Assembly (NCBI RefSeq): GCF_018614075.1
Contig: NZ_JAGGOZ010000009.1
Span: 1-64,000 of the forward strand
Reading direction: 5' to 3'
Origin: Streptomyces sp. ISL-94
GTDB lineage: Bacteria > Actinomycetota > Actinomycetes > Streptomycetales > Streptomycetaceae
DNA: 64,000 bases
This document shows positions 32,431-40,450 of the stretch, piece after piece. Below the pieces are notes generated by a model. It saw only the letters and a program-made list of their open reading frames with translations, had not been told where the DNA came from and did not search any database. The position numbers were made by a program, and so were the translations under genes. Each line of letters starts with the position of its first letter. Position 1 is the first letter of the stretch.

Positions 32431-33714
32431 GTGACCGACGCCCAAGAGACCGCAGCAGACCTGCGCACCACCACCGGGGGCGGCCCCCCGGACGACGTCG
32501 TCAGTTCGTCCGATGGGCCGCCGATTCCATTGCTGGAGCCCCGTGAGGGGATCCCCCCGGTGGTCGCCGACGCGGACGCGCTCGCCCGGGTGGTCGCGGC
32601 CTTCGCCGCGGGCACCGGGCCCGTCGCCGTCGACGCCGAGCGCGCCTCCGGATACCGCTACGGCCAGCGCGCCTACCTGGTGCAGCTGCGCCGCGAGGGC
32701 GCGGGCTCGGCGCTGATCGACCCGGTGGGCTGCCCCGACCTGTCCGCGCTGGGCGAGGCCCTGACCGGCACCGAGTGGATCCTGCACGCCGCCACCCAGG
32801 ACCTGCCGTGCCTGCGCGAAATAGGCATGGCGCCCACCTCCCTGTTCGACACCGAACTGGCCGGCCGCCTGGCCGGTTTCCCGCGGGTCGGACTGGGCGC
32901 GATGGTCGAGAGCGTGCTCGGCTACGCGCTGGAGAAGGGCCACTCCGCCGTCGACTGGTCCACCCGCCCGCTTCCGGAGCCGTGGCTGCGCTACGCCGCG
33001 CTGGACGTGGAGCTGCTGGTGGACCTGCGGGACGCGCTGGAGAAGGAGCTGGACCGGCAGGGCAAGCTGGAATGGGCCCGCCAGGAGTTCGACGCCATCG
33101 CCGCGGCTCCACCCGCGCCGCCGCGCAAGGACCCGTGGCGCCGTACGTCCGGCATGCACAAGGTGCGCCGCCGCCGGCAGATGGCGGTCGTACGGGAGCT
33201 GTGGGAGTCGCGGGACCGGATCGCCCAGCGGCGTGACGTCTCCCCCGGCAAGGTGCTGGGCGACGCCGCGATCGTCGAGGCCGCCCTGGCCCTCCCGGCG
33301 AACGTGCACACCCTGTCGGCCCTGCCCGGCTACGGGCAGCGGATGGGCCGGCGCCAGCTGGACCAGTGGATGGCCGCCGTGGACCGGGCGAGGGTCCTGC
33401 CCGAGAGCGAGCTGCCGCAGCCCGGGGCGACCCCGTCCGGTCCGCCGCCGCCGCGCTCCTGGGCCGACAAGGACCCGGCCGCCGCGGCCCGGCTGTCGGC
33501 GGCCCGCACCGCCGTCTCGGCGCTGGCGGAGGGGCTGAACCTGCCCCAGGAGAACCTGATCGCCCCGGACACGGTGCGCCGGCTGTGCTGGGAGCCGCCA
33601 CAGCGTCTGGAGGCCGACACGGTGGCGACGGCCCTGGCCGGCTACGGCGCCCGCCCCTGGCAGATCGAGCAGGTGACGGCGGCGCTGGTGACCGCCCTGG
33701 CGGCGACCGCCTGA
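32431..33714 (+). CDS. Ribonuclease D (DEDD exonuclease with HRDC domain)
   Basis: The 427-residue protein has an N-terminal DEDD-y 3'-5' exonuclease domain with VAVDAERASG (D-x-E), LHAATQDLPCLREIG, FDTELAGRLAGF and YAALDVELLVDLRDAL (Y-x-x-x-D). An HRDC domain follows at about 245-330 (RQMAVVRELWESRDRIAQRR, LPGYGQRMGRRQLDQW). RNase D trims the 3' ends of tRNA and other small RNAs. GTG 32431 has TACCCT (32419-32424) as a suitable -10 box seven bases upstream and no Shine-Dalgarno, suggesting a leaderless mRNA. Confidence 0.9.
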   Translation: MTDAQETAADLRTTTGGGPPDDVVSSSDGPPIPLLEPREGIPPVVADADALARVVAAFAAGTGPVAVDAERASGYRYGQRAYLVQLRREGAGSALIDPVGCPDLSALGEALTGTEWILHAATQDLPCLREIGMAPTSLFDTELAGRLAGFPRVGLGAMVESVLGYALEKGHSAVDWSTRPLPEPWLRYAALDVELLVDLRDALEKELDRQGKLEWARQEFDAIAAAPPAPPRKDPWRRTSGMHKVRRRRQMAVVRELWESRDRIAQRRDVSPGKVLGDAAIVEAALALPANVHTLSALPGYGQRMGRRQLDQWMAAVDRARVLPESELPQPGATPSGPPPPRSWADKDPAAAARLSAARTAVSALAEGLNLPQENLIAPDTVRRLCWEPPQRLEADTVATALAGYGARPWQIEQVTAALVTALAATA

Positions 33715-33727
33715 TCCCGCTCCGCCC

Positions 33728-33765
33728 CGCGCAGGCCCCCGGCTCTCCCGCCGGGGGCCTGCGCG
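33728..33765. terminator. Strong bidirectional terminator after the RNase D gene
   Basis: A perfect 15-bp stem (arms 33728-33742 and 33751-33765) with an 8-base loop lies 14 bp after the stop codon. It sits between the RNase D gene and a small convergent frame. Confidence 0.8.
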
Positions 33766-33768
33766 TGT

Positions 33769-33888
33769 TCACGGCGCGGGGGTGCAGTCGCCCTCCTTGT
33801 CCATCAGGAAGCTGCCGCCCTGGGTGTGCCCGTCGATCGCGGTGTGCTTGAGCCGTTCGCGCGACAGGCGGTGCACGTGCTTGGACAC
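33769..33888 (-). CDS. Possible 39-residue peptide gene
   Basis: A GTG start (purine-rich GAGAGAGG just upstream) reads SKHVHRLSRERLKHTAIDGH and ends GGSFLMDKEGDCTPAP. Residue use looks protein-like: basic amphipathic first half, acidic and Cys-containing end. In another frame the upstream ATG near 33944 reads toward the same place, so a longer protein may have suffered a frameshift near 33890. I do not recognise a family. It ends four bases from the terminator hairpin, as a real transcript would. Confidence 0.4.
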   Translation of the reverse strand: MSKHVHRLSRERLKHTAIDGHTQGGSFLMDKEGDCTPAP

Positions 33889-34242
33889 CCTCTCTCAGGG
33901 GATCTGGTGGCCGGCGCGGGCCGCGGTCGGTGGTGACGACGGCCATGGCGGGGCCCTTTCGGTCCGGTCGGCCCGGCCGGGACGCCGGGGCCACGCCGGG
34001 ATCGGCGCGCGCCGGCCCGGAGCCTTCGGCGCACCGCCGCACCGTCCCCGAACCGCCCCTATCCGGTGTCCCTGACGGTGCCGATCGGCCGGAGGCCGGG
34101 TGTGACCTTCGCCGCTCCTCGGGGAGGGGGTGTGCACACCGGTTACTCGCAAGTAGCATGGGCCGGGTGAGCGGGCGCTCAGCAAGACAGGCCGAGCCGC
34201 CCCCGCGCAGCAGTGCACACCCGCACCTGGAGGAGAGCCAAC
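33889..34242. other. Regulatory gap before the beta-oxidation operon
   Basis: These 354 bp carry no convincing gene. Toward the right end they contain a palindrome GGTGTGCACACC (34129-34140), a -10-like TAGCAT (34154-34159) and the dyad at 34168-34181. The left part is unassigned and may encode the decayed N-terminal part of the small minus-strand frame. Confidence 0.5.
34129..34181 (+). promoter_or_regulatory. Promoter and palindromic operators of the beta-oxidation operon
   Basis: GGTGTGCACACC (34129-34140) is a perfect 12-bp dyad at about the -35 position. TAGCAT (34154-34159) fits a -10 box. TGAGCG-GG-CGCTCA (34168-34181) is a second dyad covering the expected transcript start. This is the classic position for a repressor, probably a TetR- or GntR-type fatty-acid sensor encoded elsewhere. 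Confidence 0.55.
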
Positions 34243-35469
34243 GTGCCTCGTACCGTCAGGGACGTCGTCTTCGTCGACGGCGTCCGCACCCCGTTCGGCA
34301 AGGCGGGCCCGAAGGGCATCTACCACGAGACCCGCGCCGACGACCTCGTCGTGAAGGCGATCCGGGAGCTGCTGCGCCGCAACCCGGACCTGGACCCCAA
34401 GAAGATCGACGAGGTCGCCATCGCCGCGACCACGCAGATCGGCGACCAGGGCCTGACGCTGGGCCGTACCGCCGGCATCCTCGCGGGTCTCCCGCAGTCC
34501 GTCCCGGGCTACTCCATCGACCGCATGTGCGCCGGCGCGCTGACCGCCGTGACCGCCGTCGCGGGCGGTGTGGCCTTCGGTGCGTACGACGTCGCCCTCG
34601 CCGGCGGTGTCGAGCACATGGGCCGCCACCCCATGGGCGAGGGCGTCGACCCGAACCCGCGCTTCGTCTCCGAGAAGCTGGTCGACGAGTCCGCCCTGTT
34701 CATGGGCATGACCGCCGAGAACCTGCACGACCGGTACCCGACGATCACCAAGCTCCGCGCCGACGAGTACGCCGTGCGCTCGCAGGAGAAGGCCGCCAAG
34801 GCGTACGCCGACGGCAAGATCCAGCAGGACCTGGTCCCGATCTCGGTGCGCAACACCAACGAGGCGGCCGGTGAGACGGGCTGGGGCCTGGTCACCACCG
34901 ACGAGCCGATGCGCCCGGGCACCACGCTGGAGAACCTGGCCGGCCTGAAGACCCCGTTCCGTACCCACGGCCGGGTCACCGCGGGCAACGCCGCCGGTCT
35001 CAACGACGGCGCCACCGCCGCGATCATCGCGTCCGAGGACTTCGCCCGCGAGAACAACCTCCCGGTCAAGATGCGCCTGGTCTCGTACTCCTTCGCGGGT
35101 GTCGAGCCCGAGGTCATGGGCTACGGCCCGATCCCGGCCACCGAGAAGGCCCTCGCGCAGGCCGGCCTGTCCATCGAGGACATCGGCCTCTTCGAGGTCA
35201 ACGAGGCCTTCGCGGTCCAGGTGCTGGCCTTCCTGGAGCACTACGGCATCGCCGATGACGACGCCCGCGTGAACCAGTACGGCGGCGCCATCGCCTTCGG
35301 CCACCCGCTCGCCTCCTCGGGCGTGCGCCTGATGACGCAGCTGGCCCGCCAGTTCGAGGAGCAGCCGCACGTCCGCTACGGCCTGACCACCATGTGCGTC
35401 GGCTTCGGCATGGGCGCCACGGTCATCTGGGAGAACCCGAACTTCAACGCCGAGGGAGACTCCAAGTGA
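34243..35469 (+). CDS. Thiolase (acetyl-CoA C-acyltransferase), beta-oxidation beta subunit
   Basis: The 408-residue thiolase completes fatty-acid beta-oxidation by cleaving 3-ketoacyl-CoA with CoA. The nucleophilic Cys is in SIDRMCAGALTAV (about residue 92), the general base His in GGAIAFGHPLASSG (about 354) and the second Cys in TTMCVGFGMG (about 385). GVEHMGRHPM and EVNEAFAVQ are also typical. GTG 34243 has GGAGGAG about seven bases upstream. The stop overlaps the start of the next gene (GTGA), so the two subunits are translationally coupled, as in FadAB systems. Confidence 0.93.
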   Translation: MPRTVRDVVFVDGVRTPFGKAGPKGIYHETRADDLVVKAIRELLRRNPDLDPKKIDEVAIAATTQIGDQGLTLGRTAGILAGLPQSVPGYSIDRMCAGALTAVTAVAGGVAFGAYDVALAGGVEHMGRHPMGEGVDPNPRFVSEKLVDESALFMGMTAENLHDRYPTITKLRADEYAVRSQEKAAKAYADGKIQQDLVPISVRNTNEAAGETGWGLVTTDEPMRPGTTLENLAGLKTPFRTHGRVTAGNAAGLNDGATAAIIASEDFARENNLPVKMRLVSYSFAGVEPEVMGYGPIPATEKALAQAGLSIEDIGLFEVNEAFAVQVLAFLEHYGIADDDARVNQYGGAIAFGHPLASSGVRLMTQLARQFEEQPHVRYGLTTMCVGFGMGATVIWENPNFNAEGDSK

Positions 35470-37595
35470 GCACCACCGCTGAGCTCCTGAAGGGCGCGGC
35501 CGAGCTGTTCCCGGACGAGGTCGTCACGTCCGCGCACGTCCGCCACCTGGACCTGCCGTTCGGCGCCGGGCGCTTCGCGCTCATCACGCTGGACAACGGC
35601 CTGGACCACACCAAGCCGACCACCTTCGGCCCGCAGTCCCTCGCCAACCTGAACGCGGCGGTCGACCAGGTCGAGCAGGAGGCCCTCGCGGGCTCCATCG
35701 TCGGCGCGGGCATCACCGGCAAGCCGTTCATCTTCGCGGTCGGCGCCGACCTCAAGGGTGTCGAGCTGCTGAAGAAGCACGACGACGCGCTCGCCATCGG
35801 CAAGGGCGGCCACGACGTCTTCAAGCGGCTGTCGGCCCTCGCGGTCCCGACCTTCGCGTACTACAACGGCGCGGCGATGGGCGGCGGCGTCGAGGTCGGC
35901 CTGCACTGCACCTACCGCACCGTCTCGAAGGCCATCCCGGCCTTCTCGCTCCCCGAGGTCTTCCTCGGCCTGGTTCCCGGCTGGGGCGGCTGCACCATCC
36001 TGCCGAACCTGATCGGGGCGGAGCGCGCGGTCTCGGTGATCATCGAGAACTCGCTCAACCAGAACAAGCAGCTGCGCGGCAAGCAGGTCTTCGAACTCGG
36101 CATCGCCGACGCGCTGTTCGAGGGCGCCGACTTCCTGGAGCAGTCGCTGCTCTGGACGGCGAACGTGCTGAACGGCACCACCGAGGTCGTACGCCCGGAG
36201 ATCGACCGCGGCGAGGGCTGGGACGCGGCTGTCGCCAAGGGCCGCTTCATCGCGGACTCCAAGGTGCACGGCGCGGCCCCCGCCGCCTACCGCGCCCTCG
36301 ACATCATCGAGGCGTCCAAGGACGGCGACCTGCAGAAGGGCTTCGACGCCGAGGACACCGCGCTCGCGGACCTCATCATGGGCGGCGAACTGCGCTCCGG
36401 CATCTACGCCTTCAACCTGGTCCAGAAGCGCGCCAAGCGCCCGGCCGGCGCCCCGGACAAGTCCCTGGCCCGCCCGGTCACCAAGGTCGGCGTCGTCGGC
36501 GCGGGCCTGATGGCCTCGCAGCTGGCGCTGCTGTTCCTGCGCCGCCTGGAGGTGCCGGTGGTCCTCACCGACATCGACCAGGAGCGCGTGGACAAGGGTG
36601 TGGGCTACGTCCACGCCGAGATCCAGAAGCTGCTCGGCAAGGGCCGCATCAACCAGGACAAGGCCAACCGCCTTACCGCCCTGGTGACCGGCGTCCTGGA
36701 CAAGGCCGAGGGGTTCGCGGACGCGGACTTCATCATCGAGGCCGTGTTCGAGGAGATGTCCGTCAAGCAGAAGGTGTTCGCGGAGGTCGAGGCGGTCGCC
36801 CCGGCGCACGCGATCCTCGCCACCAACACCTCCTCGCTGTCGGTCTCCGAGATGGCCTCCAAGCTCCGGCACCCGGAGCGCGTGGTCGGCTTCCACTTCT
36901 TCAACCCGGTCGCGATCCTCCCGCTGCTGGAGATCGTCCGCGGTGAGCAGACCGACGACGCCTCGCTGGCCACGGCCTTCGGTGTCGCCAAGAAGCTGAA
37001 GAAGACCGCGGTCCTCACCAAGGACGCCCCGGCGTTCGTCGTGAACCGCATCCTGACCCGCTTCATGGGCGAGATCCAGAACGTCATCGACGAGGGCACC
37101 CCGGTGGTCACCGCCGAGAAGGCCATCGAGCCGCTCGGCCTGCCGATGTCCCCGCTGGTGCTGCTGGAGCTCGTCGGCCCGGCGATCGGTCTGCACGTCT
37201 CCGAGACCCTGAACCGCGCCTTCCCGGAGCGCTTCAAGGTCTCCCCGAACCTGGCGGCCGTCGTCAAGGCGGGCAAGCGCGGCTTCTACGTCTACGATTC
37301 CGGCAAGCCGGAGCTGGACCCCGAGGTCGCCGCCCTCCTGGTACAGGGCGATGTCGTCCTGACCGAGGAGCAGGTCCGCGACCGCGTCCTGGACGCGGTG
37401 GCGCAGGAGATCGGCCTGATGCTGGAGGAGGGTGTCGTGGCCGAGGCCCAGGACATCGACCTCTGCCTCATCACGGGCGCCGGCTGGCCCTTCCACCTGG
37501 GCGGCGTGACGCCGTACCTGGACCGTGAGGGTGTCTCGGAGCGTGTGAACGGCAAGAAGTTCCTCGCCCCCGGCATGGCGAGCGTCCCGGTCTGA
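35466..37595 (+). CDS. Fatty-acid oxidation complex alpha subunit (enoyl-CoA hydratase/3-hydroxyacyl-CoA dehydrogenase)
   Basis: The 709-residue bifunctional protein has an enoyl-CoA hydratase domain (about 15-300; oxyanion segment YYNGAAMGGGVEVGLHC, FSLPEVFLGLVPGWGG). An NAD-binding 3-hydroxyacyl-CoA dehydrogenase domain follows (about 335-515; KVGVVGAGLMASQLALLFL, ATNTSSLSVSEMA, RVVGFHFFNPV with the catalytic His). C-terminal dehydrogenase repeats end the protein (about 520-705). It performs hydration and NAD-dependent oxidation of enoyl-CoA in beta-oxidation and works with the coupled thiolase. GTG 35466 overlaps the thiolase TGA. Confidence 0.94.
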   Translation: MSTTAELLKGAAELFPDEVVTSAHVRHLDLPFGAGRFALITLDNGLDHTKPTTFGPQSLANLNAAVDQVEQEALAGSIVGAGITGKPFIFAVGADLKGVELLKKHDDALAIGKGGHDVFKRLSALAVPTFAYYNGAAMGGGVEVGLHCTYRTVSKAIPAFSLPEVFLGLVPGWGGCTILPNLIGAERAVSVIIENSLNQNKQLRGKQVFELGIADALFEGADFLEQSLLWTANVLNGTTEVVRPEIDRGEGWDAAVAKGRFIADSKVHGAAPAAYRALDIIEASKDGDLQKGFDAEDTALADLIMGGELRSGIYAFNLVQKRAKRPAGAPDKSLARPVTKVGVVGAGLMASQLALLFLRRLEVPVVLTDIDQERVDKGVGYVHAEIQKLLGKGRINQDKANRLTALVTGVLDKAEGFADADFIIEAVFEEMSVKQKVFAEVEAVAPAHAILATNTSSLSVSEMASKLRHPERVVGFHFFNPVAILPLLEIVRGEQTDDASLATAFGVAKKLKKTAVLTKDAPAFVVNRILTRFMGEIQNVIDEGTPVVTAEKAIEPLGLPMSPLVLLELVGPAIGLHVSETLNRAFPERFKVSPNLAAVVKAGKRGFYVYDSGKPELDPEVAALLVQGDVVLTEEQVRDRVLDAVAQEIGLMLEEGVVAEAQDIDLCLITGAGWPFHLGGVTPYLDREGVSERVNGKKFLAPGMASVPV

Positions 37596-37613
37596 CCGGT
37601 CGCAGTCGCACGG

Positions 37614-37661
37614 AACGGCGGATGCCGCACCACCCCGGCGGGTGGTGCGGCATCCGCCGTT
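37614..37661. terminator. Very strong bidirectional terminator
   Basis: A perfect 22-bp stem (arms 37614-37635 and 37640-37661) with a CGGC loop separates the beta-oxidation operon from the convergent glycosidase gene. It begins with AACGGCGG and ends with CCGCCGTT, so each strand gets a short T pair after the stem. Confidence 0.88.
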
Positions 37662-37690
37662 TCCGGCACGGGGCGAGGGCGTCGCCGCGC

Positions 37691-38965
37691 TCAGCGGTCG
37701 AAGAGGGCCAGCACGTTGGCGACGGGCCGCTCGGTGACCTTCTCCCCTTCCACCTCGCGGGGGCTGTTGCGCAGTTCCCCGCGCACGACCATGGTCGTCG
37801 AGCCGCCGCCGTCGAGCCCGATGGCGTCCCTGGCTCCGAGCGACGCCAGCAGCTTCGCGGTCTGGCTGAGCGTGGCACCGGCGTCCACCCCGGGCGCCCT
37901 GCCGTCGACGGTCACCACGAGCAGCGTGCCGTCCGCGGTGACGCCCGCGGCCGTACGGGGTGCCTTCTTGGTCGACGAGGCCGCGTCGCCCAAGGCGGGG
38001 GCACCGGCCCGCAGCAGCCGGTAGCGGCCGCCGATGGCGGTGTCCACTGCGCCGAAGACGGGCGTTCCCGCGGTGTCGTTGAGCACGGTCGAGAGGACGA
38101 CGTCGCTGCCGGGTTCGACGTGCGAGCGCAGCCATGCGGTGCTCGTTCCGATCGCGTAGAGCGTGCTGCCGTTCTGGGGTACGGCGCCTCCGGCCGGCTT
38201 GCGCACGCTCATCACCCGTCCGTCGGCGTCGAGCAGGGCCTCCATGCTGCCGGGCGGACCGGGCGGGGTGCGCTCCCCCCAGTCGCCGGTGAAGGCCACC
38301 AGCTCGCCGGAGTCCGTGCACAGGCCGCCGTAGGGTTCCTCCATCGGCACCTCGGTGACGTCGACGCGGTCGCCGCCGACTCCGCCGCAGCCGAGGATGC
38401 GGCCGGGGACCCGGTTGATGCCGTCCACTTCCTCGCGCGCGCCGTCCTGCGCGAGCACCTCGCCGCGGGTGGCAACCTCCTGGATGCGGGCGTCGAGCCG
38501 GTCCCCGACGTAGCCGAGCAGCAGCGCCGGGCGGCCGTTGGTCGCCTCGCTGAGCACCCGGCCGCCCTCGGCGTACAGGCCGAGCGGGTCGCCGTCGTAG
38601 CCGCCGTAGTTCTTGCCGCCGCTGATGTCGAAGTACGAGGCGTTCACCGCGGCCAGCGCCCCGGCCGTGCCGGCCATGGCGCGGACCGTCTCGGCGCGCG
38701 CGAGGGAGCTGCCGTGCGCTCCCGCCACGCGGACCTGCGCGTCCGGGTGGATCGTGAGGATCCGGACGTGGGAGGGCTGCTTGCCGTCGAGCTTGCGGAC
38801 CGTCTCCCGGTAGGTGACCCCCGCGGGCAGCGGGATCTCCTGGACCGGGGTGCGGGAGGGCGCCCCGTCGTCGGGCACCGCGGACGGTCCCGAGCATCCG
38901 GTGAGGGCGAGGGCGAGGGCCAGCGCGGCGGCGGCCCAGCGGGCGCGGTCAGCCGTGGTGGACAC
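37691..38965 (-). CDS. Phosphodiester glycosidase (NAGPA-like) lipoprotein
   Basis: The 424-residue protein has a lipoprotein signal (AAAALALALALTGC, lipobox LTGC near residue 24). A NAGPA/phosphodiester glycosidase domain follows. Family marks are LAAVNASYFDISGGKNYGGY (about 107-125) and the C-terminal active region LLVVTVDGRAPGVDAGATLS followed by ARDAIGLDGGGSTTMVV (the D-G-G-G-S-T motif). Bacterial members cut sugar-phosphodiester links in cell-wall polymers. GTG 38965 overlaps the upstream gene's end by 17 bases, coupling it to the wall-polymer cluster, so a teichoic-acid-like polymer may be the substrate. Confidence 0.87.
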   Translation of the reverse strand: MSTTADRARWAAAALALALALTGCSGPSAVPDDGAPSRTPVQEIPLPAGVTYRETVRKLDGKQPSHVRILTIHPDAQVRVAGAHGSSLARAETVRAMAGTAGALAAVNASYFDISGGKNYGGYDGDPLGLYAEGGRVLSEATNGRPALLLGYVGDRLDARIQEVATRGEVLAQDGAREEVDGINRVPGRILGCGGVGGDRVDVTEVPMEEPYGGLCTDSGELVAFTGDWGERTPPGPPGSMEALLDADGRVMSVRKPAGGAVPQNGSTLYAIGTSTAWLRSHVEPGSDVVLSTVLNDTAGTPVFGAVDTAIGGRYRLLRAGAPALGDAASSTKKAPRTAAGVTADGTLLVVTVDGRAPGVDAGATLSQTAKLLASLGARDAIGLDGGGSTTMVVRGELRNSPREVEGEKVTERPVANVLALFDR

Positions 38966-39665
38966 TGAGCGCCCCCGGTGAAAGGCCCAGGTCGCCGATG
39001 CGGATGATCACGTGGGAGGCGGTGGCATGCCCGTCCTGGTCCTCGTACGTGCAGGTGAAGCGGTCGTAGCCGTGGAACGAGGCCGGCGCCTGGTAGGTGA
39101 CGGTGCCGTCGGGGGCGCAGCCGACCATGCCGTACCGGGCAGGCGAGACCGCGCTCAGCCGCAGGCCGTCGGCCGTGGCGCCGGGCAGCGTCGCCTGGCC
39201 GCCGGGGTTCAGGAACAGCGTCCGGCCGGGGATCACGCGGCGGCGCACGTGGAAGCCCTGGTCCTCGATCCCCGCGGAGGCGACGAGCTTGTCGCCCTGT
39301 GCGGGCATGACGCCGACGACGACGCGCGGCAGGACGACCGTTCCGTCCACGGCGTCCTGCCCGACCTCGACCAGGCAGGTGGCCGTGACCGCCTCGGTGC
39401 CGGACGCGAAGGCCGCGTACCGCCCGTTGGGCAATTGACGCATGCCCTGGAGTTCCGTGAGGGTGACCGCGTCGCTCAGGTCCCCGTCCAGGATGTAGCC
39501 GTACGTCCGGTAGGCACCGCCGCTCGGGGTGATGGTCAGGGCGAGCCGGAACGTCTGGCCGGGGACGAGCGGGCGTGCCGGATCGACGGTGGACGCGAGG
39601 TCGAGCACGCCTCCGTACGGGCCGTCCGCGACCCAGGCGCGGACCAGGGGGAACCACGCGGTCAT
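38949..39665 (-). CDS. Hypothetical beta-rich protein in the wall-polymer cluster
   Basis: A 238-residue protein without signal peptide or membrane segment. It alternates short hydrophobic strands (FRLALTITPSGGAYRTYGYI, TCLVEVGQDAVDGTVVLPRV) in a way that suggests two Ig-like or cadherin-like beta sandwiches; the second ends FTCTYEDQDGHATASHVIIR. I do not recognise a family. It overlaps the SGNH hydrolase stop by four bases (ATGA) and the glycosidase start by 17 bases, so all three are co-translated. It may be a structural or binding partner of the hydrolase. Confidence 0.75.
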   Translation of the reverse strand: MTAWFPLVRAWVADGPYGGVLDLASTVDPARPLVPGQTFRLALTITPSGGAYRTYGYILDGDLSDAVTLTELQGMRQLPNGRYAAFASGTEAVTATCLVEVGQDAVDGTVVLPRVVVGVMPAQGDKLVASAGIEDQGFHVRRRVIPGRTLFLNPGGQATLPGATADGLRLSAVSPARYGMVGCAPDGTVTYQAPASFHGYDRFTCTYEDQDGHATASHVIIRIGDLGLSPGALSVHHG

Positions 39666-40429
39666 TTCATGCCTCCCGCGACACGTTCCTTGGTGAGCTG
39701 CTCGAAGACGGCGTCGTCGAGGAAGGGGATGACCCGGTCGGCATCGATGACGGCTTCGAGGTTGCGGAACCAGTCGGTGGGCAGAAGGCCCTGCGCGCGC
39801 AGCTCACCCGCAACGAAACGGGCGCATTCGGCGGCTCCGTGGGCACGCAGGTGGGTGTTGTCGGCTATGCCCTCGGGGTAGTTGGGGTGCTCCCCGGGTT
39901 CGAGGTGCAGGAACAGGTCCCGGGTGCCGTCGGGGCCGAGCCGGCGCCACCAGCCGACGCTCCACTCGTTCAGGTCGATGAGGGGCACGGCCAGCCGCTG
40001 CGCCTCCTCGCGCATCGCGGCGGGGTACAGCCTGAGCGGGCGGCGCAGGTTGCCGAACCGGTCGTAGACCCGCCGTTCGTGCGGGGTGACGAGGACCGGG
40101 TGGGCGCCGCGGTCGCGGGCCTCGGTGACGTACCTGCGCAGCACGGACTGGTACTCGCCGAAGGGAGCGGCGTACAGGCCATCCACGGGCCTCATGTCGT
40201 TGATGCCGAAGCAGACCACCAGCAGGTCGCCCGGGGTGAGGTGGTCGAGGATCCACGACAGGCGGCCGCGTTCCATGAAGCTCTTGCTGCTCGCGCCGGC
40301 GCGCGCGCAGTTGATCACGTCCGCTCCCTGGATGAACAGGGGCATGGCCTGACCCCAGCCGATCATGGGAGCCATGCTGCGCGGGCGGTCGCAGACGCTG
40401 GATCCGCCCGCGAGGAAAACTGCCGTCAT
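39662..40429 (-). CDS. SGNH/GDSL-type hydrolase
   Basis: The 255-residue protein fits the SGNH esterase fold. Block I is VFLAGGSSVCDRPR, with GGSS in place of GDS; block II contains CARAGASSKSF; block III is FGINDMRP (G-x-N-D); and the catalytic Asp-His pair is in IADNTHLRAHGA near residue 190. It resembles rhamnogalacturonan acetylesterase-type enzymes and would remove acetyl or acyl groups from a carbohydrate. There is no signal peptide, so it acts inside the cell or is exported by an unusual route. It starts 21 bp after the large glycosyltransferase ends. Confidence 0.85.
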   Translation of the reverse strand: MTAVFLAGGSSVCDRPRSMAPMIGWGQAMPLFIQGADVINCARAGASSKSFMERGRLSWILDHLTPGDLLVVCFGINDMRPVDGLYAAPFGEYQSVLRRYVTEARDRGAHPVLVTPHERRVYDRFGNLRRPLRLYPAAMREEAQRLAVPLIDLNEWSVGWWRRLGPDGTRDLFLHLEPGEHPNYPEGIADNTHLRAHGAAECARFVAGELRAQGLLPTDWFRNLEAVIDADRVIPFLDDAVFEQLTKERVAGGMK

Positions 40430-40450
40430 CTTGCGACCTTCATGTCTCTC

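Noticed and set aside
35376..38897. Long minus-strand frame of more than 1100 codons opposite the fatty-acid oxidation gene
   Set aside because: It is antisense to a clear bifunctional enzyme, crosses the strong terminator at 37614-37661 and has no family features.
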